Of a DNA stretch of 64,000 nucleotides, positions 8,216 to 15,293 are shown in pieces (within the stretch, counting starts at the first letter, position 1; each line of letters begins with the position of its first letter). A program made the position numbers and the translations under genes. Source of the stretch: Bacilli bacterium (GTDB taxonomy: Bacteria > Bacillota_I > Bacilli_A > RF39 > UBA660); NCBI GenBank assembly GCA_900752905.1, contig CAADWX010000011.1:62001-126000 (forward strand). Reading direction: 5' to 3'. A model generated the notes under the pieces. The model searched no databases. It was given only the letters and a program-made list of their open reading frames with translations, and was not told the DNA's origin.

Positions 8216-9643
8216 ATGAAAAATAGTTCTATATGGAATAATTTAAAAGAATATAAATTAAATAATTCAAGTATAAAAAATACAGATATTCTTATTGTAG
8301 GTGGTGGTATTACAGGTATTACACTGGGGTATTTAATAAAAGATTTAAATAAAGATGTGACTATAGTTGATAAAGCAAATATAGGAAGAGGAGTTACTTC
8401 ACTATCTAGTGCGAAAATAAGTTATATACAAAGGGATATATATCAAAAATTAAATAAAAAGTATGGATTAGAAAGTAGTAAACTTTATTTAAAATCACAG
8501 AAGGAATCTATAGATATAATAAAAAATATTATTAGTAAAAATAATATTGAGTGTGATTTAGAAAAGGTAAAATCTTATTTATTTGCTTCTACTAATAAGG
8601 GTGTTAAAAAGTTAGATAATGAAATGAAAATGTTAGAAAAATTAGGAATAAAATGTACAAAGTCTAATTTCCCTATAGAATTTCCCTGCGTAAAATCTTT
8701 TTTTGTACAGGATACTTATGTATTTCATCCAATAAAATATATATATGGGGTTTTGGATATAATTAAAAATAAAATTAATATTATGGAAAAAACAATAGTT
8801 TTAGAAATTCAAAAGAAAGATGATGAATATTTGGTTTTTACAAATAGTGGACTAATAAAAGCTAAAACAGTTGTGATAACTTGTCATTATCCTTTTTTTA
8901 TAAAACCTGGATTTGTTATATTTAAAAATTATATTGAAAGAGAATATGTAAACAGTTCTAAAATAGATAAACATTACAATTTTGCAGCAATAAATATAGA
9001 AAGTAGTGTTAAATCTATAAGATTTTATAAAGATAATATTTTATATGTTTCAAATAATCATAGACTTAATAATAAGATAGATTATGATAAAAATTATGAA
9101 AAAAGTATAAGAAATTTTAAAAAATATTTTAAAGTTGAACCAGAATATACATGGAGTAACCAAGATTTATTTACAACTGATAGTTTACCTCTTATAGGTT
9201 GTTTAGATAATAATTTATATATTTCAACTGGTTATAATGGATGGGGTATTACTAATGGTATTATAGGTGCGAAAGTAATAAGTGATATGATAAATGGAGC
9301 AGATAATATATATGAAAAATTATTTAATCCTAAAAGATTTAATTTATCTATGGCATTAAATTCATGTGTTGATGTTTTATTTTATGCAAAATCATATGTA
9401 GAATCTCTTATATATAATAGTGATTTAACTTATGTAAAGAAGATTGATGGTATAAAATATAATGTATATAAGGATTCAAATGGGATAGAGCATTTTGTTC
9501 AAAGAAAATGTCCTCATATGAAATGTAATGTTGTTTTTAATAGCTATGATCTTACATGGGATTGTCCTTGCCATGGATCTAGATTTGATATTGATGGTAA
9601 TGTTGTTTTAGGGCCAACGAAATATGACATAAAAAGGAAATAA
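8216..9643 (+). CDS. FAD-dependent oxidoreductase with C-terminal Rieske domain
   Basis: 475 aa. An N-terminal Rossmann FAD site (ILIVGGGITGITLGYL, about residues 24-39) belongs to the DAO/glycine-oxidase-like fold. The middle has SLPLIG and YNGWGITNG, typical of the domain that closes over FAD. The last ~70 residues hold a Rieske [2Fe-2S] motif, CPHMKC then CPCHGSRFDI (ligands C-x-H and C-x-x-H). Such fusions are known in Firmicutes, but their substrate is generally undefined. Start ATG 8216 follows GGTGAT by 4 bases and is preferred over upstream ATG 8114, which would add an unrelated hydrophobic stretch. Monocistronic. The electron partner is not identifiable; the ferredoxin gene at 33639 is only a distant candidate. 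Confidence 0.88.
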   Translation: MKNSSIWNNLKEYKLNNSSIKNTDILIVGGGITGITLGYLIKDLNKDVTIVDKANIGRGVTSLSSAKISYIQRDIYQKLNKKYGLESSKLYLKSQKESIDIIKNIISKNNIECDLEKVKSYLFASTNKGVKKLDNEMKMLEKLGIKCTKSNFPIEFPCVKSFFVQDTYVFHPIKYIYGVLDIIKNKINIMEKTIVLEIQKKDDEYLVFTNSGLIKAKTVVITCHYPFFIKPGFVIFKNYIEREYVNSSKIDKHYNFAAINIESSVKSIRFYKDNILYVSNNHRLNNKIDYDKNYEKSIRNFKKYFKVEPEYTWSNQDLFTTDSLPLIGCLDNNLYISTGYNGWGITNGIIGAKVISDMINGADNIYEKLFNPKRFNLSMALNSCVDVLFYAKSYVESLIYNSDLTYVKKIDGIKYNVYKDSNGIEHFVQRKCPHMKCNVVFNSYDLTWDCPCHGSRFDIDGNVVLGPTKYDIKRK

Positions 9644-9715
9644 CTTTTTATGTTTTTTTAATTTATAAATTGTATATTTCTGTTAAATAATATATAATCT
9701 ATTAAGAGGTATTTT

Positions 9716-10384
9716 ATGAAAAAAGATAGAATTAAAATAATATATGAAGATAAAAATATAATCGTTGTTGATAAACCTACTAATATGCTTACTGTAGCAA
9801 CAACAAAGGAAAGAGAGAACACTCTTTATCATAAAACTATGAATTATTTAAAGCAAAAGAATAAGAATAATAAATTATTTATTGTACATAGATTAGATAA
9901 AGATACTAGTGGAGTTATTTTGTTTGCTAAAAATGAGAAAATTAAAAATTATTTTCAAGATAATTGGGATGATGTAGCAATTAGTAGAAAATATATGGCT
10001 GTATGTGAAGGCGTTTTTGAAAGAGATGAAGATACAATTAAATCTTATTTAATTGAAAATAAAAATAATTTTATCTCACATTCAACGTTAAATAAAAAAG
10101 ATGGTAAGTTAGCTATTACTTCTTATCATTTACTTAAAACAAGTGGTAAGTATAATCTTGTTGATATAGAAATTAAAACAGGAAGAAAAAATCAAATTAG
10201 AGTACATATGAAAGAAAACAATACTCCGATTGTTGGTGATAAAAAGTATGGTTCTAATTTAAATCCAATTCATAGAATGTGTTTACATGCTTACGAATTG
10301 GTAATAAGTTATAATAATCAAGAAATGGTTTTTACAAGTAAATATCCTGAATGCTTTAATTTGTTATTTCCAAATAAGAAATAG
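9716..10384 (+). CDS. RluA-family RNA pseudouridine synthase
   Basis: 222 aa. VHRLDKDTSGVILFAKN carries the HRLDxxTSG signature with the catalytic Asp. KYMAVCEG, GRKNQIRVHM and PIVGDKKYGS are further family motifs. No S4 domain is present, so it is the short single-domain form. It converts a specific uridine in rRNA or tRNA to pseudouridine; which one cannot be told from sequence. The next gene starts 8 bases later behind AGGTGAT, so the two are probably co-transcribed. Confidence 0.9.
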   Translation: MKKDRIKIIYEDKNIIVVDKPTNMLTVATTKERENTLYHKTMNYLKQKNKNNKLFIVHRLDKDTSGVILFAKNEKIKNYFQDNWDDVAISRKYMAVCEGVFERDEDTIKSYLIENKNNFISHSTLNKKDGKLAITSYHLLKTSGKYNLVDIEIKTGRKNQIRVHMKENNTPIVGDKKYGSNLNPIHRMCLHAYELVISYNNQEMVFTSKYPECFNLLFPNKK

Positions 10385-10392
10385 GTGATAAA

Positions 10393-11409
10393 ATGAAAAA
10401 TAGAAAGAATATTATAATTTTACTGGTTAGTATATTAATTATTGTTTTTAGTATGATTGTTTTTTTTATTAAAACTAATGGTATAGTTTCATTTGATAAT
10501 TATATATATAATGCTATAAGTAATTTAAAATGTGATTTTACTACAAATCTTTCCTTAACACTTAGTAGACTTGCTAGTGCTACTATATTAATATTAATAA
10601 CCATACTTTTATGTATTGATTTAAAGAATAAAAAAATATCTTATTTAGTAATAGTTAATCTTTTAAGTGCTGTTATTCTAAATTTGTTATTAAAAAATAT
10701 ATTTGTAAGAGAAAGACCATTTCATTTGATGATAGTAGATGAATCAGGTTATAGTTTTCCAAGTGGTCATGCTATGGTTTCGTTCGCATTTTATGGATAT
10801 ATTATTTATTTAATTTATAAAGATTATTTGAAAAGAAAGCATAAAAAAATAAGTTATATCATATTATGTTTACTTGTATTTCTTATTGGTTGTAGTAGAA
10901 TTTATTTGGGTGTTCATTATACTAGTGATATATTAGGTGGCTTTATAGCCTCTGCTATTTATTTAAGCGTTTATATTATGTTTAGTGAGAAAGTTATTAG
11001 AGGTGAAATAAATTTGCAAAAAAGGAAAGATTATTTAAAACAAGAAAATAAAAAATTTTTAAATAGTTTTAAGTATGCATACAGGGGTATTAAAGAAGCT
11101 TTTAAATCAGAACGTAATATGAAAGTACACTTATTTATTATGTTATCGGTTATTGTTCTAGGCTTTTTATTTGAAATAAGTGCATTAGAATGGATTATTT
11201 GTTTAATAAGTTTTGGTCTTGTTATTTCACTTGAAATAATTAATACTTCTATTGAAACTGTTGTAAATTTAGTGTCTCCAAAATATAATGAATTAGCAAA
11301 AAGAGCAAAAGATTTATCTGCAGGAGCAGTGTTATTTAATGCTATAATTACTTTTATCTTAGGTATAATAATATTTTTACCTAAGATAATAATGTATTTT
11401 AGTTTGTAA
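10393..11409 (+). CDS. PAP2 phosphatase - diacylglycerol/undecaprenol kinase fusion
   Basis: 338 aa membrane protein joining two lipid enzymes. Residues about 1-200: PAP2 phosphatase motifs KNIFVRERP (about 101), PSGHAMVSF (about 122) and SRIYLGVHYTSDILGG (about 168), between membrane helices. Residues about 220-338: DgkA-type kinase, FKYAYRGIKEAFKSERNMKVHL, EIINTSIETVVN (about 281) and AKDLSAGAVL (about 306). In Gram-positives the DgkA family phosphorylates undecaprenol and PAP2 proteins dephosphorylate undecaprenyl pyrophosphate, so the fusion can plausibly manage the lipid carrier pool for wall synthesis. DUF368 (31933) acts on the same carrier. The frame is continuous and both halves keep their key residues. 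Confidence 0.9.
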   Translation: MKNRKNIIILLVSILIIVFSMIVFFIKTNGIVSFDNYIYNAISNLKCDFTTNLSLTLSRLASATILILITILLCIDLKNKKISYLVIVNLLSAVILNLLLKNIFVRERPFHLMIVDESGYSFPSGHAMVSFAFYGYIIYLIYKDYLKRKHKKISYIILCLLVFLIGCSRIYLGVHYTSDILGGFIASAIYLSVYIMFSEKVIRGEINLQKRKDYLKQENKKFLNSFKYAYRGIKEAFKSERNMKVHLFIMLSVIVLGFLFEISALEWIICLISFGLVISLEIINTSIETVVNLVSPKYNELAKRAKDLSAGAVLFNAIITFILGIIIFLPKIIMYFSL

Positions 11410-11433
11410 AATAAAAAAAATTATAAAAAATAC

Positions 11434-11462
11434 TTGATAAAATTAATCTTATGTAGTATACT
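11434..11462 (+). promoter_or_regulatory. Promoter of tRNA-Leu
   Basis: TTGATA at 11434-11439, TATACT at 11457-11462, spacer 17. Confidence 0.7.
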
Positions 11463-11488
11463 TTAGTAGTCAGCTAATGTTGATTGCT

Positions 11489-11577
11489 GCCTGAGTGGCG
11501 AAATTGGTAGACGCACAGGACTTAAAATCCTGCGGGAGTCAAATCCCGTGCCAGTTCAAGTCTGGCCTTAGGCACCA
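11489..11577 (+). tRNA. tRNA-Leu (TAA)
   Basis: Acceptor GCCTGAG/CTTAGGC with one G-T pair, long variable arm, discriminator A, CCA encoded. Anticodon stem CAGGA/TCCTG encloses CTTAAAA, anticodon TAA. Confidence 0.95.
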
Positions 11578-11588
11578 TTTTAAAAATT

Positions 11589-11612
11589 ACGAATCATATG
11601 ATTCGTTTTTTT
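11589..11612 (+). terminator. Terminator after tRNA-Leu
   Basis: 18-base perfect palindrome beginning ACGAATCA, followed by seven T. Confidence 0.85.
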
Positions 11613-11662
11613 GTAATAAAATATAAAAAGTAAAATAAATTTAATTAAGTTAATAAATTTTA

Positions 11663-11691
11663 TTGACTTACAAGCTATTCGATGTTATAAT
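11663..11691 (+). promoter_or_regulatory. Promoter of the first tRNA array
   Basis: TTGACT at 11663-11668, TATAAT at 11686-11691 with TG one base upstream, spacer 17. It serves Ser-fMet-Asp-Phe. Confidence 0.75.
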
Positions 11692-11718
11692 TTATTTGCA
11701 CTTTAAGTTGCAAGGCAT

Positions 11719-11810
11719 GGAGGAATACCCAAGTTGGTTGAAGGGACTGGTCTTGAAAACCAGCAGGTCGTGTAAGCGGCGCTAGGGTTCGAATCCCTAT
11801 TCCTCCGCCA
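11719..11810 (+). tRNA. tRNA-Ser (TGA)
   Basis: Acceptor GGAGGAA/TTCCTCC, long variable arm of class II tRNAs, CCA encoded, anticodon loop CTTGAAA. Confidence 0.95.
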
Positions 11811-11819
11811 TTTAGATAT

Positions 11820-11896
<77 letters not shown>

Positions 11897-11897
11897 T

Positions 11898-11973
11898 GGT
11901 CCCGTGGTGTAGTGGTTATCACGTCTGCCTGTCACGCAGAAGATCGCGAGTTCAAGTCTCGTCGGGACCGCCA
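11898..11973 (+). tRNA. tRNA-Asp (GTC)
   Basis: Acceptor GGTCCCG/CGGGACC, discriminator G, CCA encoded, anticodon loop CTGTCAC. One base after tRNA-fMet. Confidence 0.95.
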
Positions 11974-11981
11974 TTTTTTTT

Positions 11982-12057
11982 GGCTCTGTAGCTCAGTCGG
12001 TAGAGCAAGGGACTGAAAATCCCTGTGTCGGTGGTTCGATTCCACTCGGAGCCACCA
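11982..12057 (+). tRNA. tRNA-Phe (GAA)
   Basis: Acceptor GGCTCTG/CGGAGCC (one T-G pair), CCA encoded, anticodon loop CTGAAAA. Confidence 0.95.
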
Positions 12058-12071
12058 TTGATATTAATTGA

Positions 12072-12104
12072 GTCCAAATGTTTTATATATTTGGATTTTT
12101 AATT
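12072..12104 (+). terminator. Terminator after the first tRNA array
   Basis: TCCAAAT and ATTTGGA separated by a short AT-rich loop, then a run of five T. Confidence 0.75.
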
Positions 12105-12142
12105 TCTAAAGTAAATATTTTAATAAATTTGAATAAAATGTA

Positions 12143-12171
12143 TTGATTAAATTATTAAAGTATGTTAAAAT
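12143..12171 (+). promoter_or_regulatory. Promoter of tRNA-Arg/Pro
   Basis: TTGATT at 12143-12148, TAAAAT at 12166-12171 with an extended TG, spacer 17. Confidence 0.6.
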
Positions 12172-12207
12172 CAATAATGTATTTGGAAACAAATTGTTTG
12201 ATAGCTT

Positions 12208-12284
12208 GCGCTCGTAGCTCAGCTGGATAGAGTGTTTGGCTACGAACCAAAAGGTCAGGGGTTCGAATCCCTTCGGGCGCACCA
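12208..12284 (+). tRNA. tRNA-Arg (ACG)
   Basis: Acceptor GCGCTCG/CGGGCGC, CCA encoded, anticodon loop CTACGAA; A34 is expected to become inosine. Confidence 0.95.
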
Positions 12285-12289
12285 TATTT

Positions 12290-12366
12290 CGGGAAATGGC
12301 TCAACTTGGTAGAGCACTTGGTTTGGGACCAAGGGGTTGCAGGTTCAAATCCTGTTTTCCCGACCA
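12290..12366 (+). tRNA. tRNA-Pro (TGG)
   Basis: Acceptor CGGGAAA/TTTCCCG, CCA encoded, anticodon loop TTTGGGA. Confidence 0.95.
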
Positions 12367-12376
12367 TTTAGAATTT

Positions 12377-12402
12377 AAAGCCTTGAATTTCAAGGCTTTT
12401 AT
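12377..12402 (+). terminator. Terminator after tRNA-Pro
   Basis: AAAGCCTTGA pairs with TCAAGGCTTT around a tiny loop, followed by T-rich sequence. Confidence 0.8.
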
Positions 12403-12441
12403 AATAGTTTGATATTCATAACCCTTATAAAACACTTAAAA

Positions 12442-12600
12442 TTATTTATTTTGTTTTATTTGATTCAAGATGTTGACCGTTTTATCTTCGTCTTTAGGAA
12501 TCATGTGAGAATAGATATTGAGTGTCATATTTGTATCTGAATGACCTAATCGTTCTGAAGTAACTACTATGGGTACATTCATTGATAACAATAGGGATGC
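12442..12600 (-). pseudogene. Tyrosine integrase, C-terminal remnant
   Basis: The minus strand reads ASLLLSMNVPIVVTSERLGH and goes on through SDTNMTLNIYSHM to a stop. This is the C-terminal box of phage-type tyrosine recombinases (LGH then the nucleophilic Tyr in IYSHM). Upstream of ASLLL the frame loses homology and no start exists, so only about 53 codons remain. It lies about 75 bases past a tRNA-Pro gene, the usual integration site of such elements, so it is probably the scar of a lost prophage or integrative element. Confidence 0.85.
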
Positions 12601-12665
12601 ATTTAGGAAGATTAATAGAAAAAGAATAATATATAAAGATTTTTAAGGTCGAAGGAAAAGAGAAT

Positions 12666-13142
12666 ATGAAAAAAAAAGAGGCTCAATTATTAGCACCAAC
12701 TAAATCAAATTTAATAATGGAATACATAACACAAATTTTATCGGATACTGATAAAATAAATGGTAATATAGAATTTAATTTTGCTAAAATTAATAATCAA
12801 AGGAATTGCGTTTTAGATATTTATATTCCAACAAAAAATTTTGAAAAACATCTTAATTTAGAAATTACAAGTGACCATTGTTTAGTATTATATGAACAAG
12901 TATTAACTGATTTATTAAAGTTTTTACCCAGTGAGACAATAGGAGTTACAAAATATTTTTCAATAAAATCGATGTTTGGATATTTTTCAGGAGTAGTTGT
13001 TGCAAATAATATGAATAGTGAATTAAAAATTAATTTCAATACTACAAATCCTGATTTTATGATACTTATTCATAATTATTTAAAAAAATATGATGAGATT
13101 AGTAAATTATTAGAAAATCAAGAACAATCAAAGTTAAGATAA
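12666..13142 (+). CDS. Hypothetical protein
   Basis: 158 aa, no signal peptide or membrane helix. It alternates predicted strands and short helices (VLDIYIPTKNFEKHLNLEI, FSIKSMFGYFSGVVVANNM) and looks like a small alpha-beta protein. AAGGAAAAGAG precedes the ATG by 6-7 bases. The integrase remnant lies just upstream and no partner gene is nearby, so it may be left over from the lost element. No family recognised. Confidence 0.55.
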   Translation: MKKKEAQLLAPTKSNLIMEYITQILSDTDKINGNIEFNFAKINNQRNCVLDIYIPTKNFEKHLNLEITSDHCLVLYEQVLTDLLKFLPSETIGVTKYFSIKSMFGYFSGVVVANNMNSELKINFNTTNPDFMILIHNYLKKYDEISKLLENQEQSKLR

Positions 13143-13357
13143 ATTTTAAATGTTTTTGTATATAATTAGTATTTAATAATAAAGTAAAAATTGGGGAATA
13201 AAATCTATAATAATGAATATAAATGTATTTTATCTGAAATTAAAACAACATTAACAGAAACTATCAAACTAATGAACTAAAAATAACTACTATTTCTAGT
13301 AGGTTATGATTATCAATTATTTTGCTAATTTGTCATGGGGTATCGGCGTTTATGAAT
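13143..13357. other. Intergenic stretch without recognisable gene
   Basis: About 215 AT-rich bases. A 29-codon frame from TTG 13191 to 13280 reads sensibly (contains ILSEIKTTLTETIKLMN) but has no clear ribosome site. It may be a decayed gene end. Confidence 0.35.
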
Positions 13358-13381
13358 TAAAGAGCAATTTGCTCTTTTTTG
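13358..13381. terminator. Hairpin terminator
   Basis: AAAGAGCA, loop, TGCTCTTT followed by further T. It can serve transcripts from either side, since a lipoprotein gene converges from the right. Confidence 0.75.
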
Positions 13382-13407
13382 TTACAAAAAAGGAATGTTT
13401 ATCCCTT

Positions 13408-14070
13408 TTAATTTATATTTTCTAATGTAATAGTGTATTTACTGTTACCTATATAGTTTGAATTTTCATCAAAATCATCTAGACCATCATATGTAAATAC
13501 TGTTAATGTTATTGGTGATATAATGTCATCTATATATGTACTTCCAGTAAGTTTTATTGATGTAAAAACGGTTTCATCTGTTATTTCATTATCTTCTAGA
13601 TGATCATACCATGATGTTTTAGCATTATATCCATCATATAAATAAATTTGTATATATCCGAAAATTGACGCATTATCACTTGGTTTTAAAATATTTAGAT
13701 TTATTTTTTCGCCATTTTTTAATTTATATTTTATGTTTATTCCAAATTTATAATTAATTTCATTATATTGTTCTTTATATCTTGTCCAAGTATCTTTTAA
13801 TGTGGTATAATTTATTACACTATCGTTACTTGGGAATATACTTAACCAAGCGATATCTTTGTATTGAACAAATGAACAGTTATAGGTGGTAATAATATTT
13901 TTTTTATCGTCATAAAAAGCAACTTTTACTGGATTGTGATCTTCATATTTGGATATTATTTTCTCTTTAACGCTGTTTTCTTTTTGTGATATAATAGGGT
14001 CATTTGATTTACTTTTTGTACATCCTGTTATAATTATAAGAATTGTAAGAATTAAAAATATTTTCTTCAT
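13408..14070 (-). CDS. Secreted lipoprotein of unknown function
   Basis: 220 aa. Start ATG at 14070 (MKKIFLILTILII) follows GGTGAT and gives a type II signal peptide ending in ITGC, the lipobox Cys near residue 17. A longer frame upstream would spoil the signal and is rejected. The mature part is beta-rich with two halves (VKVAFYDDKKNIITTY and later SIKLTGSTYIDDIISPITLT), resembling an immunoglobulin-like or C2-like sandwich. Monocistronic. No family named. Confidence 0.7.
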   Translation of the reverse strand: MKKIFLILTILIIITGCTKSKSNDPIISQKENSVKEKIISKYEDHNPVKVAFYDDKKNIITTYNCSFVQYKDIAWLSIFPSNDSVINYTTLKDTWTRYKEQYNEINYKFGINIKYKLKNGEKINLNILKPSDNASIFGYIQIYLYDGYNAKTSWYDHLEDNEITDETVFTSIKLTGSTYIDDIISPITLTVFTYDGLDDFDENSNYIGNSKYTITLENIN

Positions 14071-14212
14071 TTGTTTTATCACCACTTTTATTATAACATG
14101 CCTTTGAGAAAGTAATACCAATTATTTTGAAAATGCATATTATATAATAAAGGTTCATAATATTTAACGTGTGCTTTTATGATTATAAAAGCGTTTAGGG
14201 GGGCAACTTAGT

Positions 14213-15037
14213 ATGGAAACCGAAATATTAAAAAATGTATTAGACAGTTTAGATTCTTTATGTGTTGTTTATGATTTAAATGGGAATATAGTATATCCCG
14301 TTGGTGATTTTAAAAAAATTATGTTGGTAGATAATATTTTAAAAAGTAAAGATAAATGTGATGATATTATTTATAGTGGTGAAAGATGGTATAAACTTAA
14401 AATCAAACCACTTTTAATTGGCAAAAATAATTATAAAATTGTAATTTTACAAGATATAACTTATTATAAATGTGATGAAATTAAAAATCAAATAGATGTA
14501 ACAACAAAGGTTTTTAATAAAAAGGCTTTTTTTGAAAAACTAAATTTATATTTAAATTTCGTTTCAGGTAAAGATATTAACTTCTCAATATTTATTGGTG
14601 ATATAGATTATTTTAAAAATATTAATGATTCTTATGGACATTTAAATGGTGATTATATTTTGGGACAGATTGGTCAAATAATAAAAGAAAATTGCAATTA
14701 TTGTGACTTTGTAAATGGATTTGATTTAGATAGCATGGAAAAAGATATTTTAGGAAGATTTGGTGGAGAAGAATTTGTAGGAATTTTAAAAAATATAAAC
14801 TTGGAAGAAAGCTTTTATAAAATAGAAAATATAAGAAGAAAAATAGAAATGTGTAAATATTTGCTTGATGATAATGTTTTAAATGTTACAATGAGTTTTG
14901 GACTTTATGGGACTAATGGAAAATTGATTGATGATACATGTATATCAAACACTTCAAAAAAATTAATTAAATGTGCTGATGACGCTTTGTATAAAAGTAA
15001 GAACAGTGGTAGAAATAAGACAACAATTTATAAATAG
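14213..15037 (+). CDS. PAS-GGDEF diguanylate cyclase
   Basis: 274 aa. The N-terminal ~90 residues form a PAS-like sensor (SLCVVYDLNGNIVY; VILQDITYYK closes it). Then comes a GGDEF domain: DVTTKVFNKKAFFEKL, FIGDIDYFKNINDSYGHLNGD with the metal-binding Asp, and GRFGGEEFVGIL with an intact GGEEF active site, so c-di-GMP synthesis is expected. A 16-residue insertion lies between the DY-helix region and GRFGGEEF. No membrane segment. A GGGGGG ribosome site sits 8 bases before ATG. No EAL domain or PilZ effector is visible in the window. Confidence 0.9.
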   Translation: METEILKNVLDSLDSLCVVYDLNGNIVYPVGDFKKIMLVDNILKSKDKCDDIIYSGERWYKLKIKPLLIGKNNYKIVILQDITYYKCDEIKNQIDVTTKVFNKKAFFEKLNLYLNFVSGKDINFSIFIGDIDYFKNINDSYGHLNGDYILGQIGQIIKENCNYCDFVNGFDLDSMEKDILGRFGGEEFVGILKNINLEESFYKIENIRRKIEMCKYLLDDNVLNVTMSFGLYGTNGKLIDDTCISNTSKKLIKCADDALYKSKNSGRNKTTIYK

Positions 15038-15039
15038 TA

Positions 15040-15237
15040 AAATTCAGAGGTCGTGGTAAGGCTAAATCATGTGGTACTGCATCTGCTGCGATTGTTTATG
15101 CTGGAATAGTAAGTGGTAAATTAGCTTTAGAAGATGAGTATATTATTCATACTGATTCAGAGATTCAAAGGGTAAGTATTGATAGTGATAAAAATTTACA
15201 TATAGTTAATTCTTATCATAAAGTTTATAAAAAATAG
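15040..15237 (+). pseudogene. Diaminopimelate epimerase (DapF-like) C-terminal remnant
   Basis: A 65-codon open frame with no start codon that reads like the end of DapF: RGRGKAKSCGTASAAIVYAG corresponds to the RGxGxTxACGTGA active-site segment with the second catalytic Cys, followed by GKLALEDEYIIHTDSEIQRV. It starts within 3 bases of the diguanylate cyclase stop and the frame is blocked by TAA further upstream. The rest of the gene is missing, so this is a deletion relic. Homology is by motif only. Confidence 0.6.
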
Positions 15238-15293
15238 GTTAAAGACTTATTTTTTTTTGTGGTTTATGGTATTATTTTATAAGGTGAGTAGTT

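Noticed and set aside
13191..13280. 29-codon frame as a small gene
   Set aside because: TTG start without a ribosome site; kept only as a note under the intergenic entry.
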